A stretch of DNA of 64,000 nt from Crocinitomicaceae bacterium (GCA_022447665.1 JAKVAQ010000024.1:1-64000); one strand, 5' to 3'; positions 8,141-16,235 are shown, numbered from the stretch's first letter. Translations and numbers: made by a program. Notes: generated from the letters alone by a model not told the origin.

Positions 8141-8766
8141 TAGAATAAAGGAAGCCTACGGATTTATATTTGAGGATGAACTGATTCAGGAAATCCATGA
8201 CTTGGCCAAACTAAAAAAAGTGAAAGCCAATGATCTTATCATCGATTTTAATGATCGCATTACACAAATGCCTTTGCTTCTGAGCGGAGCAATAAAAATC
8301 TTACGCCAAGATGCTGAGGAAGGAAGAGTTGTTGCTTTATTTTTTAGAAATAGGAGATACCTGTGCTATGACTCTATCGTGTTGCATGGGAGAAAAACAA
8401 AGTGAAATTAGAGCAGTAACTGAAACAGACGCTGAAATCATCATGCTTCCTGTTGAAAAAATGTCGGAATGGCTCAGTAAATATGAAACATGGAAGAGCT
8501 TTGTTTTTGAAAGCTACAATATTCGGCTAAGCGAGATGTTAGAGGCGATCGATTCAATGGCCTTCTCAAACTTACATGACAGAACATTTAAATACCTAAA
8601 GGATTTAGTCCTGGTAAGAAAAGATACCGAAATTAAGATTACACATAATGAGATCGCACAGAATCTCTATACCTCTAGAGTGGTGATTTCAAGAATATTA
8701 AAACAGTTAGAAAAAGAGGGGAAAATTAAACTACACCGAAGTGAAATTGAGGTTTTAAGTTTTTAG
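8133..8766 (+). pseudogene. Crp/Fnr-family regulator, frameshifted near 8320-8335
   Basis: Two frames together spell one Crp/Fnr protein. The first (from ATG 8133) gives the N-terminal cNMP-binding-like part through IKILRQDAEEG. The second continues ELLLYFLEIGDTCAMTLSCCMGEKQSEIRA, the dimer helix, and the winged HTH with THNEIAQNLYTSRVVISRILKQL to a stop at 8766. The join needs one base removed (or two added) in the purine run around GAGGAAGGAAGAG. The motif TCAMTLSCCM carries three cysteines that could sense redox or sulfane sulfur (inference). This is the obvious candidate for the regulator of the three GTAAC boxes. It is either a true pseudogene or a sequencing error. Confidence 0.8.
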
Positions 8767-8769
8767 CGT

Positions 8770-8813
8770 GTAACTTGTGTTACGTTCTATTCGAATGCTC
8801 TCGCCTAACTTTG
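8770..8813 (+). promoter_or_regulatory. Crp/Fnr-type box plus -7 element, module B
   Basis: GTAAC-TTGT-GTTAC (8770-8783), 22 bp, then TAACTTTG (8806-8813), a perfect TANNTTTG. It lies between the regulator and the MBL-rhodanese gene, whose ATG is at 8836, and the geometry is identical to modules A and C. Confidence 0.8.
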
Positions 8814-8835
8814 GATCAGATTAAAAAATTGCATT

Positions 8836-9656
8836 ATGAAAGTAGAACAAATATACACCAACTGTCTTGCTCACGGAGCATATTACATTGAAAGTGATGG
8901 CGAAGCTGCTGTTATAGATCCATTAAGAGAAATTCAAGAGTATATTGATATGGCTGAATCACGAGGAGCCAAAATCAAGTACATTTTCGAAACACATTTT
9001 CATGCCGATTTTGTAAGCGGTCATCAAGACTTAGCCGCTGCTACTGGGGCAACAATTGTTTACGGACCAACAACAATGGAAACTGGTTACGATATGCATG
9101 TTGAAAAAGATGAAGAGATTTTCATTTTGGGAAATACAAAAATTAAATTACTTCATACGCCAGGACATAACACAGAGAGTAGTGTTTTCTTTTAATCAAC
9201 GAGGAAGGAAAAGAAGAAAAAGTAGCAACACGTTTTGCTCGCGTTGGTTTTGACAATCTATTAGGGCATTTAGATGGTAGTTTTAAGTCTTGGAAAGAGG
9301 CTGGAAAGAATGTTCTGACTATACCAAGTATTTCTGCTGCTGATTTTTCTGAAATCGCGGCTAATAATGAGCTAGATATTATAGATGCACGTGAAGAGAG
9401 CGAATACAACAGTCATCATGTCGTAAATGCTCGAAACATTCCTTTGGACTACTTAAATGCTAGTGAAGTAAGTATAGATGATCCAGCAAATACTTATGTG
9501 CATTGCGCTGGAGGTTATAGATCTGTGATTTTCCTTTCCTTACTTGCACAAAATGGTAAAACAGGAATCACAAATGTTGAAGGAGGATTCGCAGGGATTG
9601 AAAAAGAAAACAAGTTGGAACTTACTGAATACGTTTGTCCAACGACCATGTTATAG
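8836..9656 (+). pseudogene. MBL-fold/rhodanese (persulfide dioxygenase type), internally deleted and frameshifted
   Basis: The N-terminal part is clear metallo-beta-lactamase: HGAYYIESDGEAAVIDP, THFHADFVSGH (metal-binding HxHxDH) and LHTPGHNTESS. After VFF the frame stops, but the +1 frame continues INEEGKEEKVATRFARVGFDN, then a complete C-terminal rhodanese with VHCAGGYRS and the family ending YVCPTTML. Intact homologues have about 470 residues; this would encode about 273. The segment with the second metal ligands (SGDTLFIGDVGRPD and the YPxHGAGSACG region) and the first rhodanese repeat is gone, apparently joined between two LLI-like stretches. Such enzymes oxidise glutathione persulfide-like substrates. 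In this form it cannot be active as a dioxygenase. Confidence 0.85.
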
Positions 9657-9667
9657 TATGTTTTAGA

Positions 9668-9746
9668 ATATATGGTGGCCCCTTATGGTGCGGAAATTTG
9701 ATATTGTAACTTAGGTTACTAAATAAAATAAAGGGTCACCATATAT
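9668..9746. repeat. imperfect inverted repeat around Crp/Fnr box C
   Basis: ATATATGGTGGCCCCTT (9668-9684) faces AAGGGTCACCATATAT (9731-9746), matching over about 15 of 17 positions. The GTAAC box is enclosed and the right arm overlaps the -7 element. It could be an extended operator or an RNA hairpin; function unknown. Confidence 0.55.
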
Positions 9747-9749
9747 TTG
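9706..9749 (+). promoter_or_regulatory. Crp/Fnr-type box plus -7 element, module C
   Basis: GTAAC-TTAG-GTTAC (9706-9719), 22 bp, then TATATTTG (9742-9749). This is the promoter of the rhodanese-thioredoxin operon starting at 9777. It is the best symmetrical copy of the box in the window. Confidence 0.85.
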
Positions 9750-9776
9750 TTTCAACAATAAAATAATCAAACAAGT

Positions 9777-10075
9777 ATGTTCGAAAAATTAAAAAGTGCC
9801 TTAGGATTTCCTACGGTTGATTACAATGAATTAATTGCAAATGGAGCTGTTCTAATTGATGTTAGAACTCCCCAAGAATACAATTCAGGACATTCAAGAA
9901 AGAGTAAAATATTCCTTTAAATGATATTCAAAAGAGTGCAAAATCACTAAAAGGTAAAGAGGTCATCGTTGTCTGCGCTTCAGGCATGCGATCGGGTCAA
10001 GCAAAATCAATTTTATCACAAGAAGGAATTACTGTACACAACGGTGGTTCCTGGACAAGATTTAAAAACTTATAA
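9777..10075 (+). pseudogene. single-domain rhodanese, one-base frameshift
   Basis: ATG 9777 begins MFEKLKSALGFPTVDYNEL and reads VLIDVRTPQEYNSGH, then stops early after SRKSKIFL. The -1 frame continues IPLNDIQKSAKSLKGKEVIVVCASGMRSGQAKS to TAA at 10075, with the rhodanese active-site loop CASGMRS intact. Adding one A to the AAAA run near 9907-9910 (SKNIPLN) restores a typical ~100-residue rhodanese. It is the first gene behind promoter module C. Homopolymer location makes sequencing error as likely as true mutation. Confidence 0.8.
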
Positions 10076-10076
10076 G

Positions 10077-10391
10077 ATGGAAAATGTTTCTCAAAACGAT
10101 TGGGCTAAAAAAATTCAAAATAGCGATAACTGCGTAGTAATAGATGTTAGGACTCCAGCAGAATGCCATGAAGGAATTCAGCCAAATGCTCAACAAATTA
10201 ACGTTCTTGACACACAAAACTTCTTGAACGAAATTGAAAAATTAGATAAATCCAAAGAGTACTACGTATACTGCCGCAGTGGAGGAAGAAGCTCACAAGC
10301 TTGCGTAATAATGGACAGTAGAGGTTTCAAGTCGACGTATAATCTTCTTGGAGGAATGTCCTCTTGGACTGGTGAAGTAGTATTACCTTAG
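10077..10391 (+). CDS. single-domain rhodanese sulfurtransferase
   Basis: 104 residues, cytoplasmic. The N-terminal motif is VVIDVRTPAECHEG and the active-site loop is CRSGGRS, whose Cys would carry the persulfide. I start at ATG 10077 (MENVSQNDW), one base after the stop of the preceding rhodanese; the longer reading from 9969 only overlaps that gene in another frame. It probably passes sulfane sulfur or clears persulfides together with its neighbours. The Cys in PAECHEG replaces the common Tyr/Phe at that site. Confidence 0.85.
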   Translation: MENVSQNDWAKKIQNSDNCVVIDVRTPAECHEGIQPNAQQINVLDTQNFLNEIEKLDKSKEYYVYCRSGGRSSQACVIMDSRGFKSTYNLLGGMSSWTGEVVLP

Positions 10392-10395
10392 AAAA

Positions 10396-10767
10396 ATGAG
10401 AACATTATTTTTAGCATTAATTGTGTCAATCGGTGCTTTGAGCTGTGCTCAAAGCACCGATGATGCAGGAAAAGTGGCAAAGCGTATTTCCAAATCCGAG
10501 TTCAAGGAAAAGATGAGTAGTTTGGATAACTATCAATTAGTAGATGTTAGAACACCTGGAGAATTCGGAAGAGGAACAATTGAAGGCGCCATTAATATTG
10601 ATTATACTGGAGCTGGTTTTGAAGAAAAAATAAATGAATTGGATAAAGAAACTCCTGTTCTTATTTTTTGTCAGGCTGGCGGAAGAAGCGCAAAAGCTTT
10701 AAAAGTATTCGAACGAAATGGGTTTGAAGTGGTTTACGAATTAGAAGGTGGATACGGAAATTGGTAA
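10396..10767 (+). CDS. exported rhodanese lipoprotein
   Basis: 123 residues. A lipoprotein signal (MRTLFLALIVSIGALSCAQ, lipobox ALSC) precedes one rhodanese domain with YQLVDVRTPGEFGRG and active-site loop CQAGGRSAKA. It is therefore a periplasmic, membrane-anchored sulfurtransferase, complementing the cytoplasmic copies. A perfect 15-bp inverted repeat lies inside the signal-peptide coding region (10429-10461). The stop is followed after one base by the thioredoxin start. Confidence 0.85.
   Translation: MRTLFLALIVSIGALSCAQSTDDAGKVAKRISKSEFKEKMSSLDNYQLVDVRTPGEFGRGTIEGAINIDYTGAGFEEKINELDKETPVLIFCQAGGRSAKALKVFERNGFEVVYELEGGYGNW
10429..10461. repeat. perfect 15-bp inverted repeat in lipobox coding sequence
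   Basis: ATCGGTGCTTTGAGC and its exact reverse complement flank a TGT loop. The hairpin encodes IGALSCAQSTD of the rhodanese lipoprotein. A 15-bp perfect stem within codons is unlikely by chance; no T-run follows, so it is not a standard terminator. Confidence 0.9.
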
Positions 10768-10768
10768 G

Positions 10769-11062
10769 ATGAAATTTTCAGAAATCATACAAAACGAAAC
10801 ACCAACATTAATTGACTTTTATGCAACATGGTGTGGACCTTGCAAAGCTGTAGCTCCCGAATTGGACAAGCTTAAAGCCATAAAAAAGGACAATTTGAAA
10901 ATTGTAAAAATTGATGTGGATAAAAACCCCGGCACGGCCGCTAAATTTCAAGTAAGAGGTGTGCCTACATTAATGCTCTTTAAAGAAGGAAAATTACTTT
11001 GGAGACAAAGTGGTGCACTTAGCGCCAATCAACTCAACCAAATCGTGCAACAATATGCTTAA
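10769..11062 (+). CDS. thioredoxin
   Basis: 97 residues from ATG 10769, of standard size. The active site is FYATWCGPCKAVAPEL and the cis-Pro loop is VRGVPTLMLFKEGK. It is a dithiol reductant; in this operon it would reduce persulfide carried on the rhodaneses or their substrates (inference from context). A start at 10748 would add seven residues and overlap the rhodanese gene, so I take the shorter form. The end overlaps the next gene by eight bases. Confidence 0.9.
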   Translation: MKFSEIIQNETPTLIDFYATWCGPCKAVAPELDKLKAIKKDNLKIVKIDVDKNPGTAAKFQVRGVPTLMLFKEGKLLWRQSGALSANQLNQIVQQYA

Positions 11063-11291
11063 GCCCTTGATGGATATTCGTCTCATACTATTAGGATGTG
11101 CAACAATTGGACTAGCTCCTTTTACACCAGAACCTCATATTTGGGGTAAACTAAAATGGGTCGCTGGCGGTGCCGTTGGAATGCAACCAATTGACTGGGC
11201 GGATTTACTGATGCACGGTGCTCCTTGGGTCCTGCTTTTAGTGTGGGCAGGACTTCGAGTCAAAAACAAACTTAGAGCTCCTCAGCAGTAA
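11055..11291 (+). CDS. small two-helix membrane protein of the rhodanese/thioredoxin operon
   Basis: 78 residues starting at ATG 11055, which overlaps the thioredoxin stop (translational coupling). Hydrophobic helices are near RLILLGCATIGLAPF and APWVLLLVWAGL, separated by EPHIWGKLKWVAGGAVGM. Similar short proteins near thioredoxin genes in Bacteroidota are often labelled RND transporter, but the size rules out an RND pump. The 3' end overlaps the convergent RimK gene by 20 bp. Role unknown. Confidence 0.7.
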   Translation: MLKPLMDIRLILLGCATIGLAPFTPEPHIWGKLKWVAGGAVGMQPIDWADLLMHGAPWVLLLVWAGLRVKNKLRAPQQ

Positions 11292-12675
11292 CTACAGGCT
11301 GTGGCGTATATTTCAATTTTTTCTCTATCGCTTGAATAATTCTTCCGGCAATATCAACGCCGGTAGCGCCTTCAATTCCCTCTAAACCAGGAGACGAATT
11401 TACCTCTAGCACCATAGGCCCTCTATTCGAACGTAAAATATCTACACCAGCTACTGGAAGGTTAAACACCTTAGCTGCTTTTACAGCTAGTCTTCTTTCT
11501 TCTGCCGTTATTCTTACAACTGAAGCTGTACCACCTTGATGCACATTCGACCTAAATTCACCTTTTTGCGCCTCACGCTGAATACTTGCCACCACTTTCC
11601 CATCTACCACGAAACATCGAATATCCTTACCTCCAGCCTCTTTAATAAATTCCTGAACCAATATATTGGCATTCAAACTTTTGAAGGCATTGATTACAGA
11701 TTCAGCTGCCTTATTTGTTTCCGCTAATACAACTCCTTTACCTTGTGTACTTTCAAGAAGTTTAATAATCAATGGGGCACCATTCACCATCTCTATAAGT
11801 CCCTTTGTATCTAATGGAGATTTTCCAAAACAAGTTACTGGGGTTGAAATTCCTTTCGCTGTAAAAATTTGAGCCGCATATAGTTTATCACGCGAATGAC
11901 GTATTGCTCTATCATCATTTAAACAATAAGCTCCCGAAGTGTCGAACTGACGAATTAAGGCACAACCATAATGGGTCATGGAAGGTTTGATTCTTGGAAT
12001 TATTGCGTCCAAGTCATTCAAATCTACTTTACCTCTACTCTTAATTTCCGGCGCATTACTGTCCATTTTCATATAGCAATGCTCCACCTTTACAAAGTGA
12101 ATGGTATGTCCACGTTCCTCGGCAGCTTCCATTAATCGCTTATTGCTATATAGTTCTGGATTACTTGCTAATAACCCAATTCTTAGTCCTGACGAACGCG
12201 GCTTAATGCTTTTGTAAAGACTCTTAAGTTTTGTCTTGTTGTAGTCTTGAATTAAATAACTTTCTGAAGGGTCAACTAAAAAGCGTCCGTTCATGGCCTC
12301 TCGCCCAAGAAGCATTCTAAACCCCATGGCATCACGATTGGCTAAGGTTAAATCAATTTCATAAATATCTTCCCCTATTTGAATTTCCGTGCGAATCACA
12401 TAGCGTTCCTCACTTACACCACTAGTATTCTTGATTTTTCTTGTATCAAGCACAGGATATTCAACCGGAAGTACAATCTTCCTCATGTCAGGAATAGGAT
12501 GAATCTCAAACCTTACCCATTGCTCTCCGTCTTTCTTAAAAGGTTTAATATTAGATGCATGCATGGAAGAAGTCTTTGCACCCGAGTCAATCCTCGCCCG
12601 AATTGCGGGAACTTTTAAACTAGGAAAAGCACACCACTCTTCACTTCCAATTACTGGTAAATTTTTATCTGCCAT
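11272..12675 (-). CDS. rimK: RimB-like retropepsin domain fused to RimK-type ATP-grasp ligase
   Basis: 467 residues. The first ~140 are an ATP-dependent zinc protease/RimB-type domain (VPAIRARIDSGAKTSSMHA near 20-40; DSGA is the retropepsin-like Asp motif; MLLGREAMNGRFLVDP). From about 165 a RimK ATP-grasp enzyme follows: IGLLASNPELYSNKRL, LNDDRAIRHSRDKLYAAQ, PLIIKLLESTQGKGVVLAE, FIKEAGGKDIRCFVVDGK, ending VLEVNSSPGLEGIE. RimK adds glutamate to the C-terminus of ribosomal protein S6 or makes similar peptide bonds; RimB-type proteases are often encoded next to it. Having both in one chain suggests coupled addition and removal of residues. The true substrate is not shown. Confidence 0.85.
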   Translation of the reverse strand: MADKNLPVIGSEEWCAFPSLKVPAIRARIDSGAKTSSMHASNIKPFKKDGEQWVRFEIHPIPDMRKIVLPVEYPVLDTRKIKNTSGVSEERYVIRTEIQIGEDIYEIDLTLANRDAMGFRMLLGREAMNGRFLVDPSESYLIQDYNKTKLKSLYKSIKPRSSGLRIGLLASNPELYSNKRLMEAAEERGHTIHFVKVEHCYMKMDSNAPEIKSRGKVDLNDLDAIIPRIKPSMTHYGCALIRQFDTSGAYCLNDDRAIRHSRDKLYAAQIFTAKGISTPVTCFGKSPLDTKGLIEMVNGAPLIIKLLESTQGKGVVLAETNKAAESVINAFKSLNANILVQEFIKEAGGKDIRCFVVDGKVVASIQREAQKGEFRSNVHQGGTASVVRITAEERRLAVKAAKVFNLPVAGVDILRSNRGPMVLEVNSSPGLEGIEGATGVDIAGRIIQAIEKKLKYTPQPVVTAEEL

Positions 12676-12835
12676 AATTCTCTTTCTTTAGCCAAAAGGA
12701 GGGCTACATAGGTTCAAATTTAAATCTATTTTTCCTGTTTTTATAACTTGTGTTTTAAACCCTTGAAAAGTCCCGAATTGTAAAGAAAATTTATGTACTT
12801 TTATTGCTCGATTCACTTAATTACAGAGAATTTTT

Positions 12836-14002
12836 ATGGCTAAGATTTTAATCATTGATGACGAAAGAAGCATTCGAAAAACGTTAAAGGAAATTCTTGA
12901 ATTTGAGAATCACGAAATTGAAGCAGTAGAGGATGGTATTGCTGGTGTTAAAGAGGCAATGTCTGGACTTTACGATGTGATTTTTTGTGATATCAAAATG
13001 CCACAAATGGATGGTATGGAGGTGCTTACCAAGCTAAAAAACGATGGTCTGGAAACGCCTATTGTTATGATCTCTGGTCATGGAAACATTGAAACAGCTG
13101 TTGAATCTATTAAGTGTGGTGCTTACGATTTCATTGAAAAACCGCTTGATTTAAATCGAATCTTAGTTACAATTAAGAATGCTTTGGAAAAAGCGGATTT
13201 AGTTGAAGAAACTAAGGTGCTTAAGAAGCAAATTAAAAAGCAAGTAAAAAACTCAACGATTATCGGAGAATCTGAAGGTGTGAATGAAATCAGAGCAATG
13301 ATTGAAAAAGTTGCCCCTTCTGATGCACGCGTAATGGTATTCGGACCAAACGGTTCTGGTAAAGAATTGGTAGCGCAACAACTACACGAGCATTCTAATC
13401 GTAAAAAAGGACCTTTCGTTGAAGTAAACTGTGCGGCGATTCCTTCTGAATTAATTGAATCGGAATTATTCGGACATGAAAAAGGAGCCTTTACCGGCGC
13501 TGTAAAACAGAAGAAAGGAAAGTTTGAAATCGCTTCAGATGGCACGTTATTCTTAGATGAGATTGGCGACATGAGTGCCTCAGCACAAGCAAAAGTACTT
13601 AGAGCATTGCAGGAAAACAGAATCACTCGCGTAGGTGGTGAAAAAGATATTAAAGTAAATCCTAGAGTTGTAGCTGCAACCAATAAGGATTTGAGAAAAA
13701 TGATTGATGAAGGAAAATTTAGAGAAGACCTTTACCATAGACTAAGTGTAATTGTTATCAAAGTTCCTTCATTAAACGATAGAAGAGATGATGTTCCGAT
13801 CTTAGCGAATCATTTCATTGAAAAACTCTGCCAAGAACATGGTATGCCGTTAAAAACATTCTCGGCTGATGCTCTGAAAGAATTACAGAATGTTGACTGG
13901 ACAGGAAACATCCGTGAACTCCGTAATATCGTTGAAAGATTGATTATTCTTTGTGACGGAGAAATCACAGGAAACGATATCAAAACTTACGTAGTTAAGT
14001 AG
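12836..14002 (+). CDS. NtrC-family sigma-54 response regulator without obvious HTH
   Basis: 388 residues. A receiver domain (1-120) has the acidic pair DD at 8-9, phosphoacceptor D52 (CDIKMPQMDG) and K in FIEKPL. The AAA+ domain has Walker A GPNGSGKELVA, the sigma-54 contact loop GAFTGA, Walker B TLFLDEIGDM and R-finger GKFREDLYHRLSV. The protein ends shortly after GNIRELRNIVERL, lacking the usual 50-60-residue Fis-type DNA-binding domain. Family members of this length are known from Bacteroidota and may act from solution. No histidine kinase is adjacent. nadC follows after five bases, so both may be one transcript. Confidence 0.9.
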   Translation: MAKILIIDDERSIRKTLKEILEFENHEIEAVEDGIAGVKEAMSGLYDVIFCDIKMPQMDGMEVLTKLKNDGLETPIVMISGHGNIETAVESIKCGAYDFIEKPLDLNRILVTIKNALEKADLVEETKVLKKQIKKQVKNSTIIGESEGVNEIRAMIEKVAPSDARVMVFGPNGSGKELVAQQLHEHSNRKKGPFVEVNCAAIPSELIESELFGHEKGAFTGAVKQKKGKFEIASDGTLFLDEIGDMSASAQAKVLRALQENRITRVGGEKDIKVNPRVVAATNKDLRKMIDEGKFREDLYHRLSVIVIKVPSLNDRRDDVPILANHFIEKLCQEHGMPLKTFSADALKELQNVDWTGNIRELRNIVERLIILCDGEITGNDIKTYVVK

Positions 14003-14007
14003 GTTTA

Positions 14008-14886
14008 ATGGAAAAAGTAGATTTTCTTAAGACGTATAAAAACGAAATTGAAGCCATTGTAAAAAACGCTTTGGCTGAAGATATTGGCGATGGGGATCAT
14101 ACCTCTTTAGCTACAATTCCTGACACTGCCCAAGGTGAAGCAAAACTCTTGGTAAAGGACGATGGAATTTTAGCTGGTGTAGAGTTGGCTGAATATATTT
14201 TCAATTATTTTGATCCCAACCTTCAAATCGAAGTTTTTATAAAAGATGGTACTGAAGTAAAGAAAGGCGATGTTGCTTTTCATGTAAAAGGTTCATCACG
14301 CTCCATTCTCAGCACTGAACGCTTAGTGCTCAACTTTATGCAACGTATGAGTGGGGTGGCTACTAAGACGCATGAACTTGCCAAGCTTATTGCGCATCTT
14401 CCAACGAAGTTATTGGATACGCGTAAAACAACTCCTGGTATCAGAATCATGGAGAAATGGGCGGTAACTATTGGTGGTGGACACAACCATAGGATGGCAC
14501 TTTATGATATGGTCATGATTAAAGACAATCATATCGACTACGCTGGGGGAATTAAGGATGCTATTGAACGAACCAAACAATACTTGATCTATCAAGGTAA
14601 ACGCCTAAAGATTGAAGTAGAATCGCGCAACATTGACGAAGTAAAGGAAATACTCGCCGCTGGTGGTGTTGACCGTATAATGCTCGACAATTATTCTCCT
14701 AACGAAATTGTAGAAGCACTTAAAATCATTCCAGATGAAATTGAAACAGAAGCATCAGGAGGAATTGATGAAACCACTATTCTATCTTACGCCGAAACTG
14801 GTGTAGATTATATTTCATCGGGTGCAGTCACCCATTCTTTTAAAAGTCTAGATTTAAGCTTAAAAGCAGTTTATCACAAGGACTAA
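14008..14886 (+). CDS. nadC: nicotinate-nucleotide pyrophosphorylase (carboxylating)
   Basis: 292 residues, full length. It makes nicotinate mononucleotide from quinolinate and PRPP in de novo NAD synthesis. Family signatures: LAEDIGDGDHTS, ERLVLNFMQRMSGVAT, LDTRKTTPGIR, EKWAVTIGGGHNHRM, IKDNHI, VEVES-type segment KIEVESRNIDE, IMLDNYSP and EASGGID. The stop region overlaps the convergent purB by four bases. Confidence 0.97.
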   Translation: MEKVDFLKTYKNEIEAIVKNALAEDIGDGDHTSLATIPDTAQGEAKLLVKDDGILAGVELAEYIFNYFDPNLQIEVFIKDGTEVKKGDVAFHVKGSSRSILSTERLVLNFMQRMSGVATKTHELAKLIAHLPTKLLDTRKTTPGIRIMEKWAVTIGGGHNHRMALYDMVMIKDNHIDYAGGIKDAIERTKQYLIYQGKRLKIEVESRNIDEVKEILAAGGVDRIMLDNYSPNEIVEALKIIPDEIETEASGGIDETTILSYAETGVDYISSGAVTHSFKSLDLSLKAVYHKD

Positions 14887-16235
14887 CCTAGTGTCGCTTG
14901 TAAACCAGTAAAGTTCTGTGGAGTAATTGTTCTAAGCTCTGCTTTAACTTCTTCCGAAACATTTAATGTCTCTATGAATGCTTTAATGCTTTGCTCAGTA
15001 ATTCCTTCGTTAGTTCTAGTCAACTCTTTTAATGCCTCGTAAGGTTTAGGATATCCTTCTCTTCTTAAAATCGTTTGAATTGCTTCAGCTACTACCGCCC
15101 AGTTAGACTCTAGATCGTCATTCAACTTCGCCTCATTCAATAACAACTTATTCAATCCTTTTAAGGTAGAATGGAAAGCAATCAAAGTGTGAGCAATAGG
15201 AACCCCAACATTTCTTAAAACAGTAGAATCAGTAAGGTCTCTTTGTAAACGTGAAACCGGAAGTTTCGCTGCTAAGTGCTCAAATACTGCATTTGCAATT
15301 CCTAAGTTTCCTTCAGAGTTTTCAAAGTCTATCGGGTTTACCTTATGCGGCATAGCTGAAGATCCAATCTCCCCTTTCTTAATCTTTTGCTTGAAGTAAT
15401 CCATTGAGATATAGGTCCAGAAATCACGATCCAAGTCCAATAGGATTGAATTAATACGCTTCATAGCATCGAATAACGCAGCAAGGTTATCATAATGCTC
15501 AATCTGAGTAGTCGTTTGTGATCTGTGAATCTTTAAAGTATTGTTCACGAAGTTATTTGCGAAATCAACCCAATCAGTCTCTGGGAACGCAACGAAATGG
15601 GCGTTCATGTTTCCTGTAGCTCCACCAAATTTTGCAGAGAAAGGAATTGCAAGTAATTGTTGCTTTTGAACATCCAAACGCTCAACAAATACAAAAATCT
15701 CTTTTCCTAAACGTGTAGGAGAAGCTGGTTGACCATGTGTTCTCGCCAACATTGGAACATCTTTCCATTCTTTGGCAAACTCATGTAATGTCACCATTAA
15801 TTCATCCAACAATGGAATGTATACTTCTTTTACCGCATCACTTAATGATAAAGGAATAGCTGTGTTATTGATATCTTGAGAAGTTAATCCAAAATGAATA
15901 AACTCTTCATATTTAGATAGTCCTAACTCAGCTAATTTCTCCTTAATGAAATACTCAACCGCTTTTACGTCATGGTTGGTAACCTTTTCAGTATCCTTAA
16001 TCTTTTGAGCATCCTCTTCAGTAAAGTTTGCGTAAAGGTTTCTAAGGTCATCAGCTTTGTCTTTTGGGAAATCAGCCAATGGTTTTACACCTAATTCTAC
16101 TAAGTCCAAGAAGTACTCTACTTCTACTAAAACTCTATAACGAATTAAAGCATATTCTGAAAAGTAATTTTCAAGGGCTTTAACCTTTGAAAAATAACGT
16201 CCATCAATAGGTGAAATTGCGGTTAAGGTATTCAT
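14883..16235 (-). CDS. purB: adenylosuccinate lyase
   Basis: 450 residues, the E. coli-like long form. It cleaves SAICAR and adenylosuccinate in purine synthesis. Signatures: SPIDGRYFSKVKAL, NHDVKAVEYF, FGLTSQDINNTA, ARTHGQPASPTRLGKE, and the family signature loop SSAMPHKVNPIDFENSEGN. Convergent with nadC. The 150-bp spacer to the next gene holds a promoter for the opposite strand. Confidence 0.97.
   Translation of the reverse strand: MNTLTAISPIDGRYFSKVKALENYFSEYALIRYRVLVEVEYFLDLVELGVKPLADFPKDKADDLRNLYANFTEEDAQKIKDTEKVTNHDVKAVEYFIKEKLAELGLSKYEEFIHFGLTSQDINNTAIPLSLSDAVKEVYIPLLDELMVTLHEFAKEWKDVPMLARTHGQPASPTRLGKEIFVFVERLDVQKQQLLAIPFSAKFGGATGNMNAHFVAFPETDWVDFANNFVNNTLKIHRSQTTTQIEHYDNLAALFDAMKRINSILLDLDRDFWTYISMDYFKQKIKKGEIGSSAMPHKVNPIDFENSEGNLGIANAVFEHLAAKLPVSRLQRDLTDSTVLRNVGVPIAHTLIAFHSTLKGLNKLLLNEAKLNDDLESNWAVVAEAIQTILRREGYPKPYEALKELTRTNEGITEQSIKAFIETLNVSEEVKAELRTITPQNFTGLQATLG

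Noticed and set aside
11055-11291. RND efflux transporter
   Set aside because: The protein has 78 residues and at most two membrane helices, far too small for an RND pump.
13123-13683. 186-codon ORF antisense to the sigma-54 regulator
   Set aside because: It mirrors the well-conserved AAA+ domain, has no recognisable domain and is a codon-bias shadow.
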